DNA from: Limnoperna fortunei
Lineage: Eukaryota > Mollusca > Bivalvia > Mytilida > Modiolidae
DNA: 64,000 nucleotides
Assembly: GCA_944474755.1 (NCBI GenBank)
Contig: OX104120.1
Location: 39,412,067-39,476,066, forward strand
Direction of reading: 5' to 3'
The notes under the pieces are model-generated. The model was not told the origin of the DNA. It worked only from the letters and a program-made list of their open reading frames with translations, and did no database searches. The translations under genes were made by a program, and so were the position numbers. This document shows positions 35,000 through 46,579 of this stretch, piece by piece (within the stretch, counting starts at the first letter, position 1; the number at the start of each line of letters is the position of its first letter).

Positions 35000-36590
35000 T
35001 AAACTCTTCAGCATTTAATATCAAAATTTGTAAGAAAAGTAATGTCTCTTAAATTTTTTTTTGTATGTCAGGTGATCGATACAGGTTCTTAAGAGCCTCT
35101 AGTTTTTCAAAGCTAACTCATCGATAACTCTATCACGGAAAACATGGTAGGTACCAGGATAAATTGATCTTCCTCTTTTATTAACGTCCGTAAATAGATA
35201 ACCAAAAATATTTATCATTACATGAAAATTTGATATCACCTAAGAATTTTTGCAGTCCAAAGTCCTATTTCATCTTGATTTTTTCCACTCAACTTGAATG
35301 ATTGACATACTTTTAGCAAAATTTTGTTCATTCATGGTAACTAAGTATACTTCGAAAATATTTTCTCCTTTACCCATCCTTAACAGTGAAAGGGAAAAAA
35401 CTATATCGCGCCCTCCCTCCTGGGCGGCGATAATAATGATATAATTCGACAGTGTCATCCGTTTTTGTCTGCTTCGTGTTTAATGATACGATAATATATT
35501 TATCGTCATGTTTAATTAACCGCTGTGTTTTATGTCTTAATGGGTATTCGTGTGATTCACGATGAAGTTCTCTATTTCTTTTGAAATGCCTATACCAAGT
35601 CAGGACCATTGCTGTAGTTGCTACATTTTGGTTGTTTGTTCTAAAGTTTGCCGGTTCTGTGATTTTGATTATTTGATTTGTCTTTTCTGAAAGTTTCCTT
35701 TGTGTTCCTTATTTTGTTAATACCTTCATTCATTTGGATTTCACTGGGAAAAATGATAAAAAACATTTCGTGGATAGAAACTGTGAACCTGAACATAATT
35801 GTAAATGGAACGATTAAATAAATGCAGCAGCTGAGATTTTGAACAAAAGATGTTTTTGCCTGCCAGGAAATAATACACCAACAGCAATCCATATATAGTA
35901 AAATGCTAAGTTGAATCGTATTGGCGATAACAAACAATAATTTGAAAGGTGAAAAGGACATTATTTTAATACATATCGTTTCAAGCGATGTTGCAGTCTT
36001 TCATGCTTAGATAATGTACACGAGATGTAGCTCATTTTAAATTTATTGGTTAGAATTTTCCTTTACGCACAGCTTTTGTAGCGGGCACATTGAGCCTACT
36101 CTTTTTGAAATATACAAAAGGGGTCTATACCTTGCAAGGAGCATAGCACTCAACAAACTTGTTACGCACTACGGTCCGCGGTCACTTTTCCGTATTATGA
36201 CCTGACAATCGAAAGGGTCTGTCCTATCCGTCACCAAGGGACGAGCTGGGCTGCTTTGTGGGTCGCGCACTTGGAACCTTCCCAGTATGGTCCCAGCATC
36301 ATAATTTTGTATAAATAGATCGAAGTTAGAATTTTTAATTTGCTACATTAGGAGTAATGGGACTAAATTCTGCCGTTAATTACACCTCCATTGTTCCGAC
36401 CTATGACCGGAAGGAAGTCTAATGCAAGGAAATAGATTCAGCTATACAGATAATAAACAATAAGATGGCTCGTTGCATGTTTTTTATTATTTATTATTAT
36501 TATTTATTTGCATTGTCTTGAGGTAGGAGTATAATTACTGAATCTAACTGACCTGGATTGATCACTTGAATACTTATACATTAATTCATC
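35000..36590. other. Non-coding stretch with dispersed-repeat pieces
   Basis: Near 35560-35640 there is a minus-strand piece of the CTTGGTAC repeat. 36075-36260 resembles 45340-45540 (CACTACGG(T/C)(C/T)CGC, TTGCAAG, CACTCAACAAAC) as an old repeat family. No exon is supportable. Confidence 0.4.
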
Positions 36591-37385
36591 ATGGCTATTT
36601 CTGCAGATAAAGTACCTACCACACAGCAACCATCAAGTCCAATATTATCACCCGACATGATTTAAACTTTGGATATTTTTGGAAAGATGGGAGTAAGACC
36701 TGACACACCTTAAGACGTAACTTAATAGACGATGGATTATCGGATGTCCAAATGAGCAATTAAACAAGAACAAACATAAACTCATGTAGACTTAAGCAAT
36801 CCACCTAAGCCACAACAGAAGGAAAATGTGACGAAGATGTTGATGAACCATCCACCGAAGATAACATGGTTCTCAGGCACAGAACAGAAAGCGGGTAATA
36901 CAACATATGAGTTATGGAGACATGAGGTACAATGCCTTTTGAAGCAGAATTATGATGTGGATGCTATACTCAATGCAGTCAGAAAATCCTTGAGAGTGGA
37001 AGCAGGACTAGTAGCAATGAGACTGGAATTAGACAACACAATACATGGTATCTTACAAACACTTGATAGCATCTATGGAAGTGTTGATTAGAAGGAAGAA
37101 TTATTAGCCAAGTTTTATGGATCCCGTCAACAACCAGACGAACGTGTAACAGCATGGAGTTGCAGACTTGAGGTAAGGCAGTTGATAGAGGACTAGTACG
37201 TCGTGCAGATGTTGATGCTATGTTGCGGGCAATGTTGCGGACAGGACTAAGACCATCTTTGCAAGACATTTCAGGTCACAAGTACGATACTATAACAGAT
37301 TTCGATGGTATAAGAGTGGCCCTTAGGCAACTAGAGAGTGATCACAGAAGTAGGAAAAAGACACTCTCCAAACAGCATACCTGAA
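36591..37385 (+). pseudogene. Broken Ty3/gypsy-type gag (PNMA-like)
   Basis: An ATG at 36591 opens a short frame stopped by TAA at 36663. The longest uninterrupted part (36828-37091) has ITWFSG, YELWRHEV, AIL-AVRKSLR and LDSIYG, a pattern of Ty3/gypsy and paraneoplastic-antigen-like Gag. It ends at a TAG (37089). Related coding sequence follows with a further frameshift near 37180 and ends with a GIRVALRQLE-type segment by about 37385. No zinc knuckle, protease, polymerase or long terminal repeats were recognised nearby, so it is a dead fragment. Confidence 0.6.
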
Positions 37386-37389
37386 AGGC

Positions 37390-38180
37390 ATCGAAGGTCA
37401 GCAATGAACCCCGTTTTAACTAACACATATTCTCTGTAATTCGAAATCCTGTGAAGGTCCATATATTAAACAAATCATAGAAATCATTATCAAACACTCG
37501 AACTTATAAAAAGGTCAATTGGCGTCGGTGTGAAGCAATAAACATCCGGTACCAAGAGGGTTAATAATTACTGACGACAAGTAAGTTAATCAATTATAGG
37601 TACATTGTAATAACTGTGTCATGATTGGTGTTTAGATGTAGAATCATTAACATTAATTCATTTTCATACTCAAAATATTTATTTTGTTGCGAATAAAAAA
37701 TATCAAATGAAAAAAATAGAAATTATCTTTGTTAAAAAAGGTTTTATTCAAAAAGTAACCGTGCACAAATCAAGAAATTCGTTAAACACGATCATAAAAT
37801 ACATTTGTCGGAACAAATGGATTTTTTTAATTCATTTACACGCTTGCATAGCTATAGTTATTAAATGATAGTAAACGATATTGATATTTTACAATAAATA
37901 TATGCTGCTTATATGATATTTTACATTCTAATATGACGTCTTCATATGCTTTGAGAACACATTAAGTTTATAATAAGCATAGAGCCCAATAAGAATTCCG
38001 ACGTCATTACAAGTGAAAAAATTGTCAACTGGAACAACACAGTTTTGTTCAAATTTTATTGTTGTTTCTGCCTAAGAGGTACGTATATTCAATAAAATAA
38101 GCATATAATTTAATCTCAATTTTATTTGCTTACCATGCTGTTTGGGGATATATATTATTTTGTTTTAAATAAATCAATAT
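37390..38180. other. Non-coding stretch
   Basis: A+T-rich sequence past the gag relic with no supportable exon or repeat boundary. Confidence 0.35.
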
Positions 38181-38513
38181 GGCTATTGAAAACTCCTATT
38201 AGAGTCACTTCGAAAACATGTGTTAGACTTATAAGAATCGAAATAGATTATTGCAATTTTGCTCTATGCGAATTAGAAACTGGCCAGACCTTATATTTAT
38301 CTTCATTTTACACCTCGCTTACGCTCGGTATAAAATATCGACAAGTATAAGGTCTGACCATGTTCTAATCCGTTTAGATTTACATCTCATATACCTAAGC
38401 ATCATACATTTTGGCATTTTTTAGAAATAGATTATTGCAATCGGGTTGATTGCAATAATCTATTTCTAAAAAATGCCAAAATGTATGATGCTTTGGTATA
38501 TGAGATGTAAATC
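38180..38513. mobile_element. Nested foldback element with near-perfect 137-bp hairpin
   Basis: 38377-38513 is an almost perfect hairpin with arms of about 66 bases starting GATTTACATCTCATATACC and a loop of only a few bases (GGGT). Left of it, a second imperfect hairpin starts CAGACCTTATA and ends TATAAGGTCTG (38286-38356). An extra copy of AAATAGATTATTGCAAT lies at about 38240. This indicates repeated foldback or nested MITE insertion. Confidence 0.75.
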
Positions 38514-38519
38514 TCCTTA

Positions 38520-40100
38520 AAAATTTTTGTCATGTGAAACTAAATGCATGTAAATAATCCCGATCACAAGAACCATACACAACATAGTTGAAAAATGTGT
38601 AAATAATTTGGAAACATCAATAATCACAAAAATTTAAATACAAGTCATTTAAAGGTTCATTTTCTTTTTATACTTCTATGCATCGTTTTGGCGCTCTTAC
38701 TTTGCCTGGTGGAGTTTGAGATCACATTGTGTATTTGCCATTAAAATGAGTAGTAATAAATTAGTAAGCTTCAGTTTTGTTGGTCATGTAGTTTGTTATA
38801 TTTTAAGTTAATAAAGCGCTTTACCCTGTATCAAGTAATCATTGCCTTACAGTGGATAAATGGACCAGTATTTCCTTATATGTATATATCTGGTTTTTTG
38901 TTTAGTTATTGCTGTGCGTGCAATAGTCAGAGAATCCTCTGCCGCAAACACCTTTTTAGACTAGTGTCCCAAGCACCAATCAAAGTCTAAAAAATCTTTG
39001 GACGGCTGAGTATTCTCGGACTTTGTCTGCAAGTAATCATGTTTTTGTAAAGAGCAAACAGAGATACAAATATCATTTGTATTATAGTACATGAGCATCA
39101 TTCCCACCATAGATTGCTGAAAAATATAATCATACTGCCTTTGAACGAGGGTGCTAGGGTAGATCATCACATGAAGAAAAAAATATCACCCGAGACGGAG
39201 TTGCTATAGTGTTTATCATTTTGCTGATATTTGTATGTTAAAGGGGGTAACTCGGTATATATAGGGTAATACGGATGTGCGGCCCGAATAGGTCACTTTT
39301 TTAGCTCTCCAAAATATATGAATAGTTAGCTTTTTTCATTGACAAATACATCATTGGGTAGTTGTAAATTATCTAAATATATCCATGCCTCAATTCTCAT
39401 CTTAAGCATGTTAAGCCTATGTAAACCACAGTGATTTTACAATTAAAGTGTTCCATTCACATCAATTTATCATTTTGGTAGTGATTATACTATTTTGTCA
39501 ATGGGGATGTGCAGTAATAAAATATATAAATATGTCTGATTTAATCATTTAATATATGATAAGATCCTGTTGTATAATGTCCGAAAATATATGAATAGGG
39601 TGGGTTTTCAAATGTCCGTCCGCAGACCTGTACCTAAAAGTATCCTTAGTTACCCCACACCCTGTGAGTTATATTATGGCAAGAAAACGGATTGTCGATC
39701 AATCAATTATGATAACGTACACGCTATTACTCTAAAAACAGGAATTATGTATTTTTATCCGTTTCTACAGACTTTGTACTGCAAATTTATTATAATACTA
39801 TATAATACGTATATAGTATAAATACTGCTGGCTGGACGTAAAGCAAACATCAACTCATTAGTTCCGAGTGTATTGTGTTGCTGATTGTTTGATGTATGTT
39901 TTGAGTGTTTGATGCTTGTTGTGTTTAACAAAGTTTTCTGTTAGTCAGAGTTATGTAATTTTTATTGGAATTCATTTGGTGTTTTTACGTCGGTATTCTT
40001 TGGGTTTCCTCTGACACAATTATTTATTCTGTCACAACTCTCCGGGTAAAATTTGTTTATATTTACATCTTTTTGTACATTGAAAAATACTTGGAATTGC
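38520..40100. other. Non-coding stretch
   Basis: No exon or RNA gene was recognised. A+T-rich sequence with ordinary short frames only. Confidence 0.4.
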
Positions 40101-40109
40101 ACTAAACTA

Positions 40110-40470
40110 TGAATGTATGAATGAATAAATGAATGAATGAATGAATGAATGAATGAATGAATGAATGAATGAATGAATGAATGAATGAATCAATCAATCA
40201 ACAGGCAAAAAGTATTCGTGTGACCATTTTGTATTGATAAATAAAAAAATATTTAAGTCTTACTCGCAAACCAATGAATGAAAGAATGAATGAATGAATG
40301 AATGAATGAATGAATGAATGAATGCATGAATCAATAAATAAATAAATAAATAAATAAATAAATCAATCAATCAATCAATCAATCAATCAAGCAAACAGGC
40401 AAAAATTATTCATGTGACCATTTTGTATTCATAAATAAAAAATTGTTAAGTCTTACTCGCAAACCCAGTT
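40110..40470. repeat. (GAAT)n microsatellites in a tandem duplication
   Basis: (ATGA)n at about 40117-40192 and again at 40273-40330, the second followed by (AAAT)n and (CAAT)n to about 40390. Each is followed by the same non-repetitive block: CAGGCAAAAA, GTGACCATTTTGTATT and AAGTCTTACTCGCAAACC. So a unit of about 190 bp has been duplicated with its microsatellite. Confidence 0.9.
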
Positions 40471-40572
40471 TAGTTTTTATTGTGCGCAGTGAGATTCAAA
40501 CCCACAACCTCAGTATTAGCAGACCACATGAGCAATAGTAAACGAACTTCCTTAACCAATCGGCCAACAGGT
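40465..40572 (-). mobile_element. SINE head fragment
   Basis: The minus strand reads TTGGCCGATTGGTTAAGG with an A-box-like TGGCCGATTGG, then ACTATTGCTCATGTGGTCTG and a decayed B box. The 3' body is missing after TTTTTATTG. Same family as 14576-14840. Confidence 0.6.
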
Positions 40573-40840
40573 TAGTGTGTGTGAATCTGACCAAAACAAC
40601 CCGCTTTGTTATGAAAACAAATGTTCAATCAATAGATAAATAAAATGGATCTGCTCTACATAGAATTCGTCAATAGAATTGCCATTGCAACCTCAGTGAC
40701 AAGTCTTGGATGTTTAAAAAGATAAAAACAAAGAAAATGATAAATTGTTCCATTTAAGTTTAACGTTAAAAATGTTTTGACCTGTCCAATTATTGTTATA
40801 ACACAATAATTTCATTAAAACTTCCCTTTGACGGCTGTGA

Positions 40841-43231
40841 TCAACTAACTGCATTTGGGAGTGTATCTTGCGTTATTCCCCTTTGACTGTAATTGTTGTT
40901 TTGGTAAGATTCAACATTTGATTTGTTGTGCGACATTAAGCTAGTTCCATGTGAGGAATATCTTGGAGGCAGATGTCCATGATCTAATGAAGAATAACGT
41001 GGTGGTGGCGGAGAGAGTGGTGATGGATGAGCCGCTCCGTAATTCCTGTCGACATCTGTATACGGTGGTGGTGGATAATGTAAACTAGTCGCTGAAAGGG
41101 AAAAAAAAACAATGAAACATGATTGTCTTTTAATTAAATAGTTTTAATGAGTAACAATGAGTAACTCGACGGCTGTCTAATTAGAGGCAAGCACTGCCTA
41201 CTCGTCCTGAGCACCTGAGTGCATCCGTGGTTTTTTTGGGTTCGGGGTACTCTTTTCCTGTGTTTTATGTTTTTGGTTTTTGCATTTTGTTTGTCTATAT
41301 CTGAATTTGTAATTGTGCGTTGGCTTTTAGCTAATGTTGTTCGGTCGGTTTTCCTTGCTATTTTTTTAAGAAAACATATCGATACATGAAATCTTTTATG
41401 GATTATTATAATACACGTAAACCTCGTCATTTCTTAAACTGTTCAAATACAATGCATTATGCACATACATAGCAACATTACTTAAAAAACAAAAATGGAG
41501 AAATTCTGTATATCTCTTGTCAAGTGGCAGCGAGGTTACTATTTAAACTTAAACAAATCAGAAAAAGTAAGGATATAGTGTTTTTGATATCTAAAAACAG
41601 CTTTACAAAACATTTTATCATGGATACCTTCTGATGAGCCTGTAATCCCCGCACTCCTCTGGTGTAGCCGAATACGTGGGGGAGCCTCTGTTGCTTTCAG
41701 GCATCCAAAAGCGTAGCCAAGCATTCCACACACGCCAAAACATATGGAAGCGACAATAACCAGAATAATCAATATCCCGATTATAATACCGACAACAGTG
41801 TAGATAGTTCTGAAATAAATTAAGACTTTCTATAAAATGAATTTTGCAACATTTGTTAGATTGCGTAGAAAAGATTCACAGCTGTTCTGGGCTTAAATTT
41901 ATCGTTTGAAATTAAACTTGATTTGATTATAATCGCTGCTACCCTGATCTGTTCGATTTGATTATAAGGACGGTATCTAGTTTATATATTCCCTTAAATG
42001 TAGCCTTGTGTAATAACGCAATAATATAGGAAAAATGCGGAAAGTGGCATTAAACCCCAGTTAAACAAGAAGCAAACATCTGAACAAGTGATACCACCGT
42101 AAGTTGCATACAATACGACTACAATATTGGAGTTATTTTATAAAACGTGTAAGTTGTTTTAGAATATTCATTTTACTTCTAAAAATGTCTATGTATAAAT
42201 ATGTAAGCCCAGGGTTTACGTTAAAATGTACTTTTTAAGAGTAAGTTTCTGTAGATAGAACACTGCAGATAAGTATCTGTATACTTGGTAAAATTCTTTA
42301 CATATAAATTCAAGACACGAATGTCCTTATGTGTCCATCACAGAATAATACCTATATATATTTAGGTTATTTTCTATAGCAAATTTATAAATAACAAAGA
42401 TTATATAATAAACACTTACTCAAAACAGCTTGCATCACCACACCCTGCGTATATGACATCTATCAAAATAACATGTATGTTTTAACTAGCATATGTAGAA
42501 TAATTTACTTTTGTGATATATGTTATTCCACAATAAACTTTATTTTCCAGTGCTTGTGCAACCAGAAGGTAAATCTAAAATTCAATCGGCTATTTCATAG
42601 TCAAAATAATAAATCCAGGACCAACAGAAAACTCACTAAAGGAAGAACATGACCAATTAACAGATATTTAAACATACAACAAACTCATAAGCAACACGAA
42701 TCCTTTTAAAAAAAACGGGTTAAGTCAGCGGTTTTAGAAATGTCAGCACATCTTTCTTCTCTAGTGTCACCCAGATTCAACATAAATGAAATGTTACAAA
42801 CAAGAGGAATTGCCACTACGTTACCTTAGAAGGTTTGCCAAGATAGGTCAGGCATTGCAGGTCTACAATAATGCGTGAATTCTAATTCAGCAGAACAAAA
42901 TATTAACTGTACAAATATTTTCGCAAACAATGGACATGTAGTGGCAAACTAAAATTACTTTTCGGTACTTCTCATACTTGTAAATATTTGAGTAATCGTT
43001 TTGCGACAGTATGTTGTATGTTTGTTGTATATGTTCTTTTCGACGCCATTTATTTTAATTTTTAAATAACTTAGTTCGATTATATATAATTTGTACCTAT
43101 ATGAATGTTACAGCTTCGTTCTTATCAAGTTTACTGTGTTCATAGCAATCAAAACGCTATTTAAAAATAAAAATTCTTCAAAACTTACCAAAGTTTAATG
43201 AAATAAATAAAATGTGCAATACCCAATCCAT
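40841..43231 (-). CDS. Small single-pass membrane protein with PPPPY tail (CYYR1/shisa-like, 4 exons)
   Basis: Exons on the minus strand: 43231-43189, 42459-42420, 41809-41628 and 41091-40841; 516 nt, 171 residues plus stop. All junctions are GT/AG and phases are consistent (1, 2, 1). Residues 1-14 (MDWVLHILFISLNF) look like a signal peptide. A very short extracellular part with two cysteines (DVIYAGCGDASCFE, 15-28) follows. A transmembrane helix is at about 30-55. The cytosolic tail is rich in proline and tyrosine: PPPPY at 95-99, PPPPRY at 116-121, and PPRY further on. PPxY binds WW domains, for example NEDD4-type ligases. The layout resembles cysteine- and tyrosine-rich protein 1 or shisa-like proteins, but the extracellular cysteines are too few to assign the family firmly. 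Intron 3 (41092-41627) contains a retroelement tail relic. Confidence 0.75.
41170..41380 (+). repeat. Retroelement 3' tail relic in intron
   Basis: Reads AGAGGCAAGCACTGCCTACT, CGTCCTGAGCACCTGAGTGC and later GTTCGGTCGGTTTTCCTTGC. It matches the minus-strand copy at 13395-13600. It lies in the last intron of the PPPPY-tail gene, antisense to it. Confidence 0.6.
42540..42960. other. Intron or first-intron sequence without recognised feature
   Basis: Part of intron 1 of the PPPPY-tail gene. It contains a segment (about 42590-42790) of less A+T-rich character that looks like dispersed-repeat sequence. No exon was found. Confidence 0.3.
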
Positions 43232-43239
43232 AATATATT

Positions 43240-45330
43240 CTTTTATACAATTTTTAACTATAAAAATGACTTTTTCCAATGCACCTATACGATATATATA
43301 TAATCGTTTTAAAAAGTATTTAATTTAAATGTATAGATATTAAAACGAATCCTTCCATCCATGACTTTATCCAAGACGTATACAGAATATTTACATTTAA
43401 GTTGGGTTAAATTACAATTCAGTCAAGCGTGTCATATGTGTTCACGTTGTGAATTGAAAAAAAGTAATAATAAGTTCAGTAGATAACATTGGACGTTTGT
43501 TGTATATTATTGTACCCACTAAAGTCTTAAATAACTACTGAAGTGTATGTGTAAATAGAGTATGCAAGTTATCATCATTTTCGTCCAGCTTCATCACAGA
43601 CTGCATTACTCAGACAGATATATTTATCTTGTTAGCTTTAATATTTATATATTTTTGTTTTAGTTTATATATATTTCCTGAATAAATGTCATAAAATAAA
43701 AAAGAAATGTCAATTTGAATTATTATACATGTATTATGTGCTACGCTTGATGCTTAGTGGTACGTAAAATATTCACAAAAAGGATTGTTTTGTAGGAAAA
43801 TGGATATCTATGCAAATGTTACCTTCATTTCATCCAATAGAAATGTTGATAGTGCGAGGCTTACCGCAAATAATTTACGTTTATTATAGTGTATGAATCT
43901 TTATGAATTTAACATTAAATAAAACTAACTATAAAGCTGTTTCCTTTATATCTATTCATCATAATGTCATTTTTACAAGGTTAATGACATTTTACAAATT
44001 TAAAAACAAGAGAAGCGTTATATTTGCCGTCAGCTATATATGTCCACCAATAAATATATTTATATATATATGGAGCAAAACAATTTGTTAAGAAGCTTTG
44101 TAATTTTTTGAAAATTTAAATATAACTATTTTTCATCTAGATTAAATATATAAGTCTGTGAATGAGAGTCATCATCTCCGTTTGTTGTAAAATGAAATTA
44201 GTGTTTGTTGTATTTCTGACAACAGGGAGGGAATTGCATTTTTAGAGTTTGTTTTAAATGCAATATTACAATAGTATTATTATTGTATATTTAAATTGTC
44301 GTCAACATGAAAATATTGAAAATAATGAGTAGACATTACGGTAGAGTTTGTATCTATTAATATTGTATGAAATTGACGTGCAGATACAAGAAATTTCTAA
44401 ATCTTGACTAAGCATTCCACAGAGTTGTCATGCAGTTAGTGAAAATAACAAACTTTCTAATTTGAATATTGTAAAAAAAATTTCTTTATTGACCTGTTTA
44501 ATCCTATTTCGTATAAAGTATACAAAAAAATAAGATTCTCCTTCATTTTCGAGTGGAGTACAACATTTCGAATCCAGATAGTTTGAGTTCACATTTGTAC
44601 ATGCTCTCGAGAGTGTAGAAATATTGAAATCAACAAGAAAAGTGAAGGAGAATCTGTTCCCCCGAATTTTAACAAATTTTCTTTTTTTCATGATCCTCCC
44701 TATTTAAGCTTTATTTGTATAATATCCGCTCACAAGTTCAATATTAATTTATTTTAGCGTGATTGATTATATTTATTTTAACATTCATGATGCACGGTTG
44801 TTATTTAATATGTCGTCAAAAACCTAGAGTGACTCTTTTTTTTAAATGTTTTTGAGTTTCAATATTTGGTAGAAACATCGTTTGAGATAAACATTGTGAC
44901 GCCACCTCCAATAAAATAGATCTACTTCAAGAGACCTTGTAATTCTGTAACCATTTATTTTATTTGTAATTAATTGGGCAGGCGGTATGGAAAGTCGCCG
45001 AAAATGGAACCTTCTAGTTTTTTGTCCAACAGAGTATTTCTGGGTTTGAAAATTATACAAAGCCTTATATAGAATAACATGTAACTGGACGGATATATAG
45101 TCTGTATCCGATATAAATTCATGAGTTCGCGATACAAACGATAAAGATTATAAAAATTCCATAATTTATGGTTATTATTACACTAATCACACTATGGCTT
45201 GTTATAATGTTTAATAGAGGTTTTTAATTCCTATGTTTACTTACCTTACTTACCTAATGTTTCGTATTTTGTTTGGTGTTATTGAAGTTTTGAAATTAAT
45301 TTTATGATTTTGTCAGTCGTCTGTATTCCC
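43240..45330. other. Non-coding stretch upstream of PPPPY-tail gene
   Basis: Very A+T-rich. An inverted repeat AGATTCTCCTTCA / TGAAGGAGAATCT with neighbouring bases spans 44533-44655 and may be a small MITE. No supportable exon, and no clear partner first exon for the cysteine-rich exon at 45625. Confidence 0.4.
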
Positions 45331-45624
45331 CTGAAAAAGCGTAGAGTATTAAGGAAGAGGCTGACGGTTTAGCTCTTTGTAGAGACTATTCCTTTTCTAA
45401 ATTTACAAAACGCGACTTTAGTGTGCAAGCAGCTTTGCTGTCTTCAAACACATTACCCACTACGGCTCGCAGTCAGTGCACCATTAGGAGTGGGCTTGCA
45501 CTTTCCGCCAAGTGGGGACGTTCCGAGAAGCTAAATAGGTTAAGCAATGGTAGTAACAATAATACCAACATTATATTAACGCATAAGTATTTTCGTTTTC
45601 AACGAATCAAAATATGTTTTTCAG

Positions 45625-45974
45625 CAATAATTCTTGTTACTGAGAGCTCAGTGTGTAATCCACCATCTATCATTATCAGCAGAGAAAAGCAATGGAAAAA
45701 CTGCTTTACAAAATGTGCAAGTTTCGAATGCGTTGATCAGTGCGAGACAGACCCTAATACATGTTCCGGTGTATGTAAAGCAAAGGCATTTACAATACCT
45801 TCGAACTGTTCAAACAGAAAAGCTATTATATTAGCTGTAACAACAGTGGATAAAAGATGGACTAGCTGCATAAATAAATGTGATGTCACTTCATGTTCGT
45901 CTGAAGGTTGCTTGTCGTCCTTTCCGTGTGGACCAGAACTGACCAGATGTTCACCAAAAAAACTAAATGGGTAA
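45625..45974 (+). CDS. Terminal exon of a cysteine-rich (probably secreted) protein
   Basis: The acceptor TATGTTTTTCAG ends at 45624. The open frame then runs 115 codons in phase 1 to a TAA-type end at 45974. It contains 14 cysteines in two related halves: WKNCFTKC then ECVDQC, and WTSCINKC then a CSSEGC stretch. The spacing suggests an internally duplicated disulfide domain of a secreted protein. I do not recognise the family. Sequence 5' of 45600 in the same frame is dispersed repeat, so the true first exon, presumably with a signal peptide, is elsewhere and was not found. An alternative is a pseudogene, but no lesion is visible. Confidence 0.5.
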
Positions 45975-46509
45975 AAGATTTGAAATGAAGAAACATTCAA
46001 CTTTTACTGTAAATCTAAATTGATGTATTTTATTATTTTATTGCTATTGTTATTAAGCTACATGTATGTTCATAATGGATACTTTTATGTTTAATTGGAC
46101 GATTCTCAGAAAATTGTATGTTATAGTATAAAACTTATTGTTTTAGCTTTTTCACAATTTATCTTCAAGTTTGATAATTGATTTATTGAATAATATTAAA
46201 CCCGCAGCAAGCAATCAATGACTAATCTATATTTTATTACTTAAATAATCAAAATAAGTCAATTGGTACGTATTTGTAGACGGTGTTTAAAATGCTTCAT
46301 TGGCCAACAAGTATTATATTTGTACAAACATTCCTTGTCAAGTAATACCAATTCATTAAGCTAAAACACAAAACATCATTCCTGGTTTGTTTGTTTATAC
46401 TGCTCAGTAAAAAATGAATAACTTCCATTAACACTCAGTCACCGACCCCTCCCCCACCCCCACCCACAATCATGTCTGGTCTCCTCAGTACCAGAAAAGT
46501 GTATCTGTG

Positions 46510-46575
46510 TCACAAGGACGATTACCAAACATCATGACAAACGAGATGATTTCAGGTTTGCAATTGCTTCTTGCG
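46510..46575 (+). pseudogene. Small retroelement relic (DKRDDF block)
   Basis: Encodes HHDKRDDFRF in one frame, a short remnant of the YDKRDDFNF family also seen at 14120-14395 and 26650-26909. Nothing else of the element is evident. Confidence 0.4.
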
Positions 46576-46579
46576 CGAC

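Noticed and set aside
44191..44250. Leader-like MKLVFVVFLTTG as first exon for the cysteine-rich exon at 45625
   Set aside because: No GT donor in the required place follows it.
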